64,000 bases of DNA, taken from the NCBI RefSeq assembly GCF_019670005.1, contig NZ_AP019783.1, positions 888,501 through 952,500 of the forward strand, given 5' to 3'. This stretch comes from Methylomagnum ishizawai (GTDB taxonomy: Bacteria; Pseudomonadota; Gammaproteobacteria; Methylococcales; Methylococcaceae). The notes beneath the pieces were generated by a model. The model was not told where the DNA came from. It saw only the letters and a list, made by a program, of their open reading frames with translations, and made no database searches. The translations under genes and the position numbers were made by a program. Position 1 is the stretch's first letter; the number at the start of each line of letters is the position of its first letter. Shown in pieces: positions 1-8,772 of this stretch.

Positions 1-677
1 CCCCACCCTGAACCCCAGCCCGGAACCCCTCTTAGCCATTCCCTTTTTCAATATAAGCTATTGATTTATAATTGAATTAAGTAGAGTCAATGAAAGTGGG
101 GTGCAGAGGGGTTCCGGGGTGCAGGGCTAAACGCAGTTCGGCGGAGCAACGTTTTCATTTCTCGTCGGCGAGCATCAATGGGGAATAAAGCAAAAAATGG
201 GCTGGAACCCCTGCACCCCGGAACCCCTTCCGGCTTCAATGGCGTTTCGGGCCGACCACGGGGACGACGGTTCAACCATCGTCGGCTGAGGGGGTAGGAC
301 GACACTCGGGGTTGGCTCGGTTGAGCCGTGCCGGGTGAATTGGGTTCCGGCGTTGCCAATCGGCCTCACGGTCGGCGACTGGTGGACCGGAGCCGGGTCA
401 AGGCTTCCCCACCGCTTAGCCGCTCGTAGACGCCCATAGCTCCACGATCCGGGGAATCCGGTGGATAGCCCTGTGCCCCTCTCCCAAGCGAACACCTACG
501 GGCGTCTACGGCCCAGCCCAACACGGTAGTTCCCGCATCCGGCATGACTCGGCGTTTGGTGCATATCAATGCTTCGGCTGCCACCATCATCTCCACTGCT
601 CCGAAACTACAGTTGACTTAGATAGCTTTGCGTGATACTTATAGTCATCTTTTGGTTCATTTTAAAAGGGGTATAAA
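1..677. other. Gene-free left edge with GGGGTTCC-type repeats
   Basis: I see no convincing gene here. Three overlapping open frames on the minus strand have low-complexity, proline- and arginine-rich translations, no plausible ribosome site and no recognisable domain. The stretch is GC-rich to about 600 and then turns AT-rich at the promoter side of the methyltransferase gene. Its only clear structure is a set of GGGGTTCC / GGGGTGCAG motifs near positions 6-30, 97-126 and 205-230. Confidence 0.6.
107..228. repeat. Perfect 20-bp inverted repeat
   Basis: AGGGGTTCCGGGGTGCAGGG at 107-126 is repeated exactly in inverted orientation at 209-228, separated by 82 bp. A diverged third copy in the same orientation as the second lies at about 6-30. 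The arms are too far apart for a simple terminator. Recombination or protein binding is possible, but the function is unknown. Confidence 0.75.
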
Positions 678-2000
678 TTGAATAAACAGGCTGTGCTATT
701 TGAAGATGACTTCTTTGAAGATGAGATTCAGAGGTGCTTTTTTGAAAATATTAAATTATCCGGCTTTTCCTATGAAGAGGTGGATATTGGAGATATTACC
801 TTCAAGGCTGGGCAGGAGGAGTCTATTCATCGTTGGTACCGGCTAACGCCAAGCTATTCGCCTGAGCTAGTTAGGTTCTTTTTGAAAGAATTTAAATTAA
901 AAGAAAATGATGTGGTATTCGACCCATTCTCGGGGAGGGGCACAACTGCGATTGAGTGCCAAAAGAAGGGGATAGAGTGTATTTCCTTTGAAATCAATCC
1001 ATTGCTGCAAGCGGTTGGCGAAAAATCATTGCGTTGGTCTAATGACTATGACTTTTCCTTATTTAATAAATATATAACTGAATGTCGGGGGTTGGTTAAA
1101 AAGCACCATAATCAAACCCCTGATGAGGTAGCAGCTTCTTTTAGAACGACCATCCCGATCATTCATGACGTCTATCGCTGGTGGAGGCCAAGTGTATTGC
1201 GAGATTTGATTATATTTAGGAGTGTTTTATATTTTGAATCTTATCGCAATATTCAGGATTTGCTTTGGGTCGCGATAAATAAAGCCGCCCTTGACTGCGC
1301 CAACATACATAGAAATCATCCAACAATTACGTTTGATGATGATCATGGTCGAGAGATTTATGTTGATTATGAAATAGAAAACAATCTGACTGCAATCAGG
1401 AATGATTTAATTAGATATTGTGGTCCAAGGCGGGAAACGTCAAAAATAATATGTTGCGATTCTGTCAATATTGATGCTGGCTTTTTGGGTGACCTCCAGA
1501 TTGACGCGGCAATCACATCGCCACCTTATCCCAATAGATTTAGTTATGTTCATCAGACTCGTCCGCAGTTGCATTTTATGGAATTGCTTAGCGATCGAGG
1601 GGCGGCGACTGAAATCGATCTGAAAGCTATTGGCGGCACTTGGGGGCGTGCCACTTCAATTCTCCAAAAAGAGTTGATTATTCCTGACGAAGAGCTAAAA
1701 CAGCATTTGTGCTATTACGATGAGTTGAGCCGCAAAAGTATTCTTATGTGCAATTATGCAACAAAATACTTTTCCGATATGCGGCTCCATATAAGGGGTA
1801 TTCGCCCTTATCTCAAACAAGGTTTTCGTGGAGCTTATGTTGTAGGTAACTCTCGGCTCTCGGGAATTGAGATTTTCACCGAGGTCATTCTCGGTAAAAT
1901 TTTTGAAAGCGAAGGCTTCTCTGTTCAGAAGATAGTTTCTTTCAGAAAGAGAGGCGGAAGAAAGCGGCTTTATGAAACAGCCGTAGTGGTCAGCCGATAG
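678..2000 (+). CDS. Type II DNA methyltransferase, TSPPY class (probably N4-cytosine)
   Basis: This 440-residue protein is an AdoMet-dependent DNA methyltransferase, the protective half of a restriction-modification pair. The AdoMet-binding motif I is DPFSGRGTT at about residues 82-90. The catalytic motif IV is TSPPYPNR near residue 281; an S/T-P-P-Y core is typical of N4-cytosine enzymes and of some N6-adenine enzymes. Motif I precedes motif IV with about 190 residues between, so the target-recognition part probably lies between them (alpha-like order). The start is TTG at 678, six bases after AAAAGGGG; no better ATG exists. It converges on the endonuclease gene with an 11-bp overlap of 3' ends. 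The gene is AT-rich against its GC-rich surroundings, which suggests recent transfer. Confidence 0.88.
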   Translation: MNKQAVLFEDDFFEDEIQRCFFENIKLSGFSYEEVDIGDITFKAGQEESIHRWYRLTPSYSPELVRFFLKEFKLKENDVVFDPFSGRGTTAIECQKKGIECISFEINPLLQAVGEKSLRWSNDYDFSLFNKYITECRGLVKKHHNQTPDEVAASFRTTIPIIHDVYRWWRPSVLRDLIIFRSVLYFESYRNIQDLLWVAINKAALDCANIHRNHPTITFDDDHGREIYVDYEIENNLTAIRNDLIRYCGPRRETSKIICCDSVNIDAGFLGDLQIDAAITSPPYPNRFSYVHQTRPQLHFMELLSDRGAATEIDLKAIGGTWGRATSILQKELIIPDEELKQHLCYYDELSRKSILMCNYATKYFSDMRLHIRGIRPYLKQGFRGAYVVGNSRLSGIEIFTEVILGKIFESEGFSVQKIVSFRKRGGRKRLYETAVVVSR

Positions 2001-2697
2001 ATAGAGCTGTATTTATAGATTCTGAGAAATGATCTCTATGTCTAAACATAAAATCGTGAAGATCAAACCCGGTTATCGCATGGATTAACCTAAACGTATC
2101 TGCTCCCTCATACAAATCCCACGAATTCCTTAGACGGGTCACAGGAGACCTTAACGAAGTTTCGCAGAATATTAACATGACAGGGAGTATATTATTTGCT
2201 TTTAGTGCCAGCGCCATATCATAATCTGCTTGAATTCGTTTTGAGTCTCCTATTTGATAGCAAGACCTTAACTCAAATCCAACGCCGTCAAAACTACGCC
2301 AATCCAAAGGAAAGTTATCTTTATATTTTTCCTTCGGTATAAGCCCATCAGTTGAACGCTCTTGGAATCGATCATTTATTCTGACGTTAACGCTGAAATG
2401 TAGGTCATGCTCAGGGATATTAAAAACCTTTATTAGAAGATAAGAAAAAATATTTTCATACATATCCCCTATTTTTCTGTGGAGAGAAGTGATGAGGTTG
2501 CCCCCTATTCTAGCCATCACATACTCATCCGTCCCGAGGCCCAAGTGACAGAAAGCTGGATCATTGTTTATCAAGCCAATAAAATCAGCTTTTGAATTAA
2601 CGCCAGGATAGCTTGCGAACGGATCGAAGCTATGGACTCTGTTTAAGTTTCTCAATGCGATAGAGAGAAGCTCTTGCTCATTTATGCGAGTCGTCAT
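1990..2697 (-). CDS. Probable type II restriction endonuclease
   Basis: This 235-residue protein is assigned by context: it sits between a controller-type HTH gene, which it overlaps by 20 bp, and a convergent DNA methyltransferase gene. I do not recognise its sequence family. A possible PD-(D/E)xK-like site is DGVGFELR near residue 150, where the usual ExK would be ELR, followed by QIGDSKRIQAD. The start chosen is the ATG at 2697 (MTTRINEQ), inside the end of the controller gene, which suggests translational coupling; an in-frame ATG at 2736 would add 13 unlikely residues. AT-rich composition matches the methyltransferase gene. The cleavage site cannot be predicted from sequence. Confidence 0.7.
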   Translation of the reverse strand: MTTRINEQELLSIALRNLNRVHSFDPFASYPGVNSKADFIGLINNDPAFCHLGLGTDEYVMARIGGNLITSLHRKIGDMYENIFSYLLIKVFNIPEHDLHFSVNVRINDRFQERSTDGLIPKEKYKDNFPLDWRSFDGVGFELRSCYQIGDSKRIQADYDMALALKANNILPVMLIFCETSLRSPVTRLRNSWDLYEGADTFRLIHAITGFDLHDFMFRHRDHFSESINTALSIG

Positions 2698-2923
2698 TAT
2701 TTTTATTTTCTGCGTTATAAAATATTGTGGATGCATTAACTTGAAGGGCGCCGCATATCTTCAAGAAGCTTACAAGCGTTATGTTCCGCTCCCCTCTTTC
2801 AACTGAGCCGATGTATGTGCGATGAAGCCCCGACTTACCAGCTAATTCTTCTTGAGACATACCTTTTAAAACCCGAACTGCTTTTAGCTCACTAACTATG
2901 TTTTTGTATAAGTTCTCATTCAT
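2678..2923 (-). CDS. Restriction-modification controller (C) protein, XRE-type HTH
   Basis: An 81-residue, single-domain helix-turn-helix protein of the lambda Cro/XRE family. The HTH covers about residues 20-45 (MSQEELAGKSGLHRTYIGSVERGERN), and its length is typical of C proteins such as C.AhdI and C.PvuII. C proteins dimerise on tandem C-boxes upstream of their own gene, first activating and then repressing the C-R operon, which delays nuclease expression until methylation is established. Matching C-boxes lie 46-71 bp upstream of the start. The gene overlaps the endonuclease start, so the two form one operon. Confidence 0.87.
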   Translation of the reverse strand: MNENLYKNIVSELKAVRVLKGMSQEELAGKSGLHRTYIGSVERGERNITLVSFLKICGALQVNASTIFYNAENKNNDDSHK

Positions 2924-2968
2924 GGCTATTATTCGGGTATAAAGCACTCGTTATCATCCGCACGAGAT

Positions 2969-2994
2969 GACTATCGGTCTACAGACTATAAGTA
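2969..2994 (-). promoter_or_regulatory. Tandem C-boxes for the controller protein
   Basis: Two GACT-N3-AGTC-like palindromes occur 15 bp centre to centre: GACTATCGGTC at 2969-2979 and GACTATAAGTA at 2984-2994. This matches the known layout of C-protein operators. They lie upstream of the controller start (2923, minus strand) with an AT-rich -10-like TTATAC near 2935-2940 between. Confidence 0.75.
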
Positions 2995-3042
2995 TCATTT
3001 TTCAGTGTTGGTTCTGGAAAACAACAGCTTAGTATCAAGCTT

Positions 3043-3906
3043 TTGAAAGGACTGCTGGACTGCATCGGGGCAGGGGTGAACATCGACGACCGGAAGTTCA
3101 CCGAAGGACTACGAGAAGCCGTCAAGATTACCCGCCGGGAAGAAAGCCTGTTCGATGGCGTCGTCGGGCATTGCGCCGTGCTGGCCCGTCTGGAAAGGGA
3201 AAGGATCGCCCAACAAGCCCAACGGGTATTGTTCGAGCCGGAAGGCTACCTTCACCCACGGGACTTGATCGCCACCCTCATGAAGCGGATGCGCCGGGAG
3301 TGCGAGGCGCAGGGCATCGTCAAATCCGACGAGGAACTACGGTATGCCCTGGATTTGATTTTCGTCAGGTTCCCCGGACTGGTCCGCAGGGCGGCGAGGG
3401 AATGCGCGGCCTGCTTTAAGGAACTCCACGACACCGCGCCCCTGCCCGAACGCCTGGAACTCCCATTCGCCACGGCCAAGTCCCGGCTCAACGTCTACGG
3501 CGTCATCCCGCCGGATTTGAACCTGGACGAACGAGCCTTCGCCGAACTCCTGGATGCGGACCTGACCGACACCGTGGAATGGTGGCACCGGAACGAGTCC
3601 GGCAAGCCCTGGTCCATCGGCCTCGTCCTGCCGAGCGGTAAACAATACTTCCCCGACTTCGTAGTGAAGGTGCGGAAGCGCACACGGGGCAACGGCCTAT
3701 TGCTGTTGGAAATCAAGGGAAGCCATATTCTCAACGACACGGGAACCCTGGACAAAGCCATTGCCGAGCATAAGCTCTACAAGGCCCCGCTGATGCTGGT
3801 CCGGGACCGCGACGGCGGAAGGTTCATGACTGTGAAGCCCAACGACAAGGGCGACAAAAACCAACTCGACCAAGTTTTCTACGTGGAGAACATGGCCCAA
3901 TACTGA
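3043..3906 (+). pseudogene. 5'-truncated helicase-nuclease: C-terminal PD-(D/E)xK part of a type III-like Res protein
   Basis: The 287-residue frame resembles the C-terminal part of DEAD/DEAH helicase-nucleases related to type III restriction Res subunits. The nuclease-like core is KQYFPDFVV at about residues 202-210, then LLLLEIKG at about 224-231, giving the D...ExK pattern. No Walker A, DEAH or other helicase motif remains, although full-length relatives carry a large N-terminal motor. The only start is a weak TTG with no Shine-Dalgarno, directly after AT-rich intergenic DNA. The gene is GC-rich, unlike the adjacent restriction-modification genes, so it probably lost its 5' part when that AT-rich segment was inserted. 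A short functional nuclease cannot be excluded. Confidence 0.6.
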
Positions 3907-3991
3907 CGGTGGGGCGGCGAACCATCTTCCCGCCTCACCCTCCTTCAAGCAAAATGAGGGTAAGCGAGAGGGTGAGAACACCCCGCCAACG

Positions 3992-4026
3992 AAAAAAGGC
4001 CCACCCCCTTGCAGGGATAAGCCTTT
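3992..4026 (-). terminator. Intrinsic terminator of tRNA-Arg
   Basis: On the minus strand AAAGGC...GCCTTTTTT forms an outer stem with an inner CCC/GGG pairing, ending in a T-run. It starts nine bases beyond the tRNA CCA end. Confidence 0.7.
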
Positions 4027-4034
4027 GATAAATA

Positions 4035-4111
4035 TGGTGCCCCGAATACGATTCGAACGTACGACCTTCCCCTTAGGAGGGGGACGCTCTATCCTACTGA
4101 GCTACCGGGGC
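4035..4111 (-). tRNA. tRNA-Arg (CCU anticodon)
   Basis: A 77-nt gene on the minus strand with the CCA end encoded. The acceptor stem is GCCCCGG paired with TCGGGGC (last pair G-U), discriminator A. The anticodon stem TCCCC/GGGGA holds the loop CTCCTAA, so the anticodon is CCU, reading AGG. The T-arm GTTCGAATC is canonical. Its 3' end faces the accessory region at 1-3.9 kb, the usual orientation for integration into a tRNA 3' end. Confidence 0.96.
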
Positions 4112-4218
4112 CGTGGGAAAAGAGGCGGCTATTCTAGCACCTCAGCCGCCGGATTGCGCCCCCTGGCCGTCTTTCCAAAGCCCATCCCGCCGCGCCCCCG
4201 CCGAAAGGAGGAATCCCC

Positions 4219-5637
4219 ATGATCCGGAAGCTCCTCATCGCCAACCGCGGCGAAATCGCCGTCCGCATCATCCGTGCCTGCGCCGAGCTGGACATCCGCT
4301 CGGTCGCCATCTATTCCGAGGCCGACCGCTTCGCCCTGCATGTCAAGAAGGCCGACGAAGCCTATTGCATCGGTGCCGAGGAACTGGCCGGATATCTCAA
4401 TCCCCACCGCATCGTCAACCTCGCCGCCGCCACCGGTTGCGACGCCGTGCATCCCGGCTATGGCTTCCTATCCGAAAACCCGGAACTGGCCCGCGCTTGT
4501 GCGGTGCGGGGCTTGGTGTTCGTGGGACCCAACGCCGACACCATCCGCCTCCTGGGCGACAAGACCCAGGCCCGCGCCGCCATGGTCGCGGCGGGCGTGC
4601 CGGTGACGCCGGGGAGCGAGGGCAATGTCGAGCGCCTCGAAGCCGCTTTGGAAGAAGCGGCCCGTATTGGCTATCCGGTGATGCTGAAAGCGACTTCCGG
4701 CGGCGGCGGGCGCGGCATCCGCCGTTGCGACAGCGCCCACGAACTGGCCCAGAATTACCGGCGGGTGGTTTCCGAGGCCACCCAGGCGTTCGGGCGGGCC
4801 GAGGTGTTTTTGGAAAAATGCATCGAGCGGCCCCGCCATATCGAGGTGCAGGTCCTGGGCGACCATTTCGGCAATGTGGTGCATTTGTACGAGCGGGATT
4901 GCTCGATCCAGCGCCGTAATCAAAAGCTGATCGAAATCGCCCCCTCGCCGCAGCTTAGGCCCGAACAGCGCGAATTTATCGGCCAACTCGCGGTGCGGGC
5001 GGCCAAGGCGGCGGATTACCGCAACGCGGGCACGGTGGAATTCCTGCTGACCGGGACCGGGGAATTCTATTTCATGGAGGTAAATACCCGCATCCAGGTC
5101 GAACACACCATCACCGAGGAAATCACCGGCATCGATATCGTCAAGGAGCAAATCCATATCGCCAACCACCAGCCCTTGAGCTTCCGCCAAGAGGACGTGC
5201 GCTACCACGGCTATGCCATGCAACTCCGCATCAACGCCGAAGACCCCAAGAACAACTTCCTGCCCAGCTATGGCCGCTTGACCCGTTATTACGCGCCGGG
5301 CGGACCGGGCGTCCGCATCGATACCGCGATCTATACCGGCTATGAAATCCCGCCGCATTACGATTCCCTGTGCGCCAAGCTCATCGTGAGCGGGCGCACT
5401 TGGGAGGAAACCATCGCCCGCGGGCGGCGGGTGTTGGGCGATATTGCCATCAGCGGGGTACGCACCACCCTGCCGTTCTACCGGGAAATCCTCGACCATC
5501 CCGAATTCCGGCGCGGCGTGTTCGATACCGGGTTTTTGCAGGACCATCCCGAGTTGTTGAATTATTCGCTGAAGCGGGGCAGGAGCGAGGCGGCTTTGGC
5601 CATCGCGGCGGCGATTGCGGCGCATGTGGGTTTATAG
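4219..5637 (+). CDS. pycA: Pyruvate carboxylase subunit A (biotin carboxylase)
   Basis: This 472-residue ATP-grasp protein carboxylates biotin with bicarbonate and ATP, the first half-reaction of pyruvate carboxylase. Family marks are the N-terminal KLLIANRGEIAVRI, the glycine-rich ATP loop KATSGGGGRGIR near residue 158, and the catalytic stretch MEVNTRIQVEHT near residue 286. The start is the ATG after GAAAGGAGG. It lies 11 bp from the carboxyltransferase/biotin-carrier gene. That pairing, with no acetyl-CoA carboxyltransferase or membrane decarboxylase subunit nearby, indicates the two-subunit anaplerotic pyruvate carboxylase known in Pseudomonas and Azotobacter rather than AccC or a sodium-pump oxaloacetate decarboxylase. 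Confidence 0.9.
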   Translation: MIRKLLIANRGEIAVRIIRACAELDIRSVAIYSEADRFALHVKKADEAYCIGAEELAGYLNPHRIVNLAAATGCDAVHPGYGFLSENPELARACAVRGLVFVGPNADTIRLLGDKTQARAAMVAAGVPVTPGSEGNVERLEAALEEAARIGYPVMLKATSGGGGRGIRRCDSAHELAQNYRRVVSEATQAFGRAEVFLEKCIERPRHIEVQVLGDHFGNVVHLYERDCSIQRRNQKLIEIAPSPQLRPEQREFIGQLAVRAAKAADYRNAGTVEFLLTGTGEFYFMEVNTRIQVEHTITEEITGIDIVKEQIHIANHQPLSFRQEDVRYHGYAMQLRINAEDPKNNFLPSYGRLTRYYAPGGPGVRIDTAIYTGYEIPPHYDSLCAKLIVSGRTWEETIARGRRVLGDIAISGVRTTLPFYREILDHPEFRRGVFDTGFLQDHPELLNYSLKRGRSEAALAIAAAIAAHVGL

Positions 5638-5648
5638 GGGAAAAAGCC

Positions 5649-7457
5649 ATGAGCAAAGTCTTCATCACCGACACCATCCTGCGCGACGCCCACCAGTCGC
5701 TCATCGCCACCCGGCTCCGCACCGAGGACATGCTGCCCATCTGCGACAAGCTGGACCGGGTGGGCTACTGGTCGCTGGAAGTCTGGGGCGGGGCGACCTT
5801 CGACGCCTGTTTGCGCTTCCTGAAAGAAGACCCCTGGGAACGGCTGCGCCAACTGCGCCGCGCCCTGCCGCACACCCGCTTGCAAATGCTGCTGCGTGGC
5901 CAGAATCTCCTGGGCTACCGGCATTATTCCGACGATGTGGTGCGCGAATTCGTGCGGCTCGCGGCCCTGGAAGGCATCGATGTGTTCCGGGTGTTCGACG
6001 CGCTCAACGACCTTCGCAACCTCGAAACCGCCATCGCGGCGGTGAAGGAACAAGACAAGCACGCCCAGGCGGCGATTTGCTACACCTTGAGTCCGGTGCA
6101 TACTGTGGACCTCTATGTCGAGCAGGCCCAAGCCCTGGCCGCGATGGGCGCGGATAGCCTCGCCATCAAGGATATGGCCGGGTTGCTCACGCCCAGCGCC
6201 ACCGCCGAATTGATCGCCGCCCTGCGCGGGGCGGTCGAAATCCCTTTGCATCTGCACACCCATGCCACCTGCGGCCTGGCCGAGATGTGCGCCCTGAAAG
6301 CCGTGGAACACGGCTGCGCCCATATCGACACGGCGATTTCGGCCTTCGCGGGCGGCACCAGCCACGCGCCCACCGAAAGCATGGTCGCGGCCCTGCGCGG
6401 CACCCATCACGAAACCGGGCTGGATTTGGAATCGCTCCAGGAGATCGCCGCCTATTTCGCCAAGGTGCGCAAGCAATACCGCCAGTTCGAGAGCGAATTC
6501 ACCGGGGTCGATACCCGCGTCCAGGTCAACCAGGTGCCGGGCGGGATGATGTCGAACTTGGCGAAGCAATTGGAAGAGCAGGGCGCTTTGCACCGTATCC
6601 TGGAAGTATTCGACGAAATCCCCAGGGTGCGGCGCGATTTGGGCTATCCGCCCTTGGTGACGCCGACTTCGCAGATCGTCGGCACCCAGGCGGTGCTGAA
6701 CGTGGTCACGGGCGAGCGCTACCAATCCATCACCAACGAGGTGAAACGCTATCTGCAAGGCGGTTATGGCAAGCCCCCGGCCCCGGTCGATCCCGATTTG
6801 CAGCGGCGGGCCATCGGCCAGGAGCAGGTGATCGACATCCGTCCGGCGGATTTGCTCAAGCCCGAACTCGAAACCCTGGCGCGGGATAGCGGCGACTTCG
6901 CCACCAGCCCGACCGATTTGATGATCTACGCCATGTTCCCGGAAGTGGGGAAGACCTTCTTGGTCGAGCGCCGGGAAGGCCGTTTGCAGCCCGAACCCTT
7001 GTTGCCGGAAACCGCCGCCGCCGCCGCCACGGTCCAGGGCGAGGTGCCCACCGAGTTCAAGGTGTTCGTGCATGGCGAAGCCTACGATGTCCAGATCACC
7101 GGCGCCAATATCAGCGGACAACCCCGGCGGCGCTTCTATATCACCTTGGACGGCGTGCCGCAGGAAGTCGATTTGGAAGTGCTGAGCGGCTACCGGCGCG
7201 GGGTCGCGCCCAGCGGCAGGCCGATTCCTGGGAAGCCCGGCGATGTGGTCGCGGCCATGCCCGGCAATATCGTCGATATCCTGGTCCAGGTCGGCGACGC
7301 GGTGCGGGCCGGGCAGTGCGTCTTGGTGACGGAGGCCATGAAGATGGAATCGGAAATCCAAGCGCCCATCGCCGGCACGGTGGCGGCGGTCCATGCCAAG
7401 AAAGGCGACCGGGTGAATCCCAACGAAGTGTTGATGGAAATCGTCCCGGATGCCTGA
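5649..7457 (+). CDS. pycB: Pyruvate carboxylase subunit B (carboxyltransferase plus biotin carrier)
   Basis: This 602-residue protein transfers the carboxyl group from biotin to pyruvate, giving oxaloacetate. The N-terminal HMGL-like barrel opens with ITDTILRDAHQSL and contains the divalent-metal/pyruvate region; a conserved carboxylase linker follows at about 300-460; the C-terminal biotinyl domain carries the acceptor lysine in EAMKME near residue 565. The start (MSKVFITDT) follows a GGGGAAAAAG site and lies 11 bp after pycA; the frame stays open upstream within pycA but without homology. The sequence also resembles OadA, but no oadB or oadG occurs in the window, so an anaplerotic carboxylase is preferred. 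Confidence 0.88.
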   Translation: MSKVFITDTILRDAHQSLIATRLRTEDMLPICDKLDRVGYWSLEVWGGATFDACLRFLKEDPWERLRQLRRALPHTRLQMLLRGQNLLGYRHYSDDVVREFVRLAALEGIDVFRVFDALNDLRNLETAIAAVKEQDKHAQAAICYTLSPVHTVDLYVEQAQALAAMGADSLAIKDMAGLLTPSATAELIAALRGAVEIPLHLHTHATCGLAEMCALKAVEHGCAHIDTAISAFAGGTSHAPTESMVAALRGTHHETGLDLESLQEIAAYFAKVRKQYRQFESEFTGVDTRVQVNQVPGGMMSNLAKQLEEQGALHRILEVFDEIPRVRRDLGYPPLVTPTSQIVGTQAVLNVVTGERYQSITNEVKRYLQGGYGKPPAPVDPDLQRRAIGQEQVIDIRPADLLKPELETLARDSGDFATSPTDLMIYAMFPEVGKTFLVERREGRLQPEPLLPETAAAAATVQGEVPTEFKVFVHGEAYDVQITGANISGQPRRRFYITLDGVPQEVDLEVLSGYRRGVAPSGRPIPGKPGDVVAAMPGNIVDILVQVGDAVRAGQCVLVTEAMKMESEIQAPIAGTVAAVHAKKGDRVNPNEVLMEIVPDA

Positions 7458-7519
7458 GCCGTCCCGCCGCCCGCCACGCTGTCGTACAATCGCCCATCCC
7501 CGATTGCACCGAGCGAGCC

Positions 7520-8008
7520 ATGGCCACCGCGAACCCCCCCCATGAACCTGACGCCCACGACCATCAAGATTGCATCGCCAAGGCGCTGGCGCTGGCGGAA
7601 CGCCTGTGCGATGAGCGCGGCGCCAGGTTCACGCCGCTCCGGCGGCGGGTGCTGGAACTGATCTGGTCCAGCCACGAATCGGCCAAGGCCTACGACCTGC
7701 TCGAAGCGCTCAAGGATTTCGATTGTTCCGCCAAGCCCGCCACCATCTACCGGGCGCTGGATTTCCTGTTGGAACAAGGGCTGATCCACCGGGTGGAAAG
7801 CCTGAACGCCTATGTCGGCTGCAATGTGCCCGAGCAGCGCCACGAACTCCTGCTATTGATCTGCGAGCGCTGCCATACCGTCGAGGAGCGGCCCGCCCCG
7901 GAACTGATGGCGGCGGCGGCGCGGGAGATCGGGGTGGCGGGGTTCGCGCCCAGCCGCAAGACCTTCGAGGTGCATGGCTTGTGCGCCGGCTGCGCCGGGG
8001 TTGGTTGA
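7520..8008 (+). CDS. zur: Fur-family regulator, probably zinc-responsive Zur
   Basis: A 162-residue Fur-family repressor. The N-terminal winged helix (about 30-105) contains FTPLRRRVLELI and the recognition segment KPATIYRALDFLLEQGLIHRVES. The dimerisation part has the two structural-zinc pairs CERC and CAGC. The arrangement and the AYVGC segment are closer to Zur than to Fur or PerR, but metal specificity is inferred. The start chosen (MATANPP) gives a family-typical length; a TACAAT -10-like hexamer sits at 7485-7490. It follows pycB by 62 bp and precedes ftsE by about 100 bp. Zur represses zinc uptake and ribosomal-paralogue genes, none of which are in the window. Confidence 0.78.
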   Translation: MATANPPHEPDAHDHQDCIAKALALAERLCDERGARFTPLRRRVLELIWSSHESAKAYDLLEALKDFDCSAKPATIYRALDFLLEQGLIHRVESLNAYVGCNVPEQRHELLLLICERCHTVEERPAPELMAAAAREIGVAGFAPSRKTFEVHGLCAGCAGVG

Positions 8009-8109
8009 GCCCGGCGGGCGGCTCCGTCGGGACATGCCCCATCGGTTATCAATGCGTTGGAATCGATGTGCGTCGATTCCGGCGTAGGATTCATCCACTT
8101 GTTCAATCC

Positions 8110-8769
<660 letters not shown>

Positions 8770-8772
8770 GCG

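Noticed and set aside
3930-4060. Direct repeat of the tRNA-Arg 3' end as an attachment site
   Set aside because: I found no second copy of the tRNA 3' sequence in 1-4000; the other end may lie outside the window.
5562-7394. 610-codon minus-strand open frame opposite pycB
   Set aside because: Same cause: the plus-strand frame has a full carboxyltransferase and biotin domain, and the minus translation has no family features.
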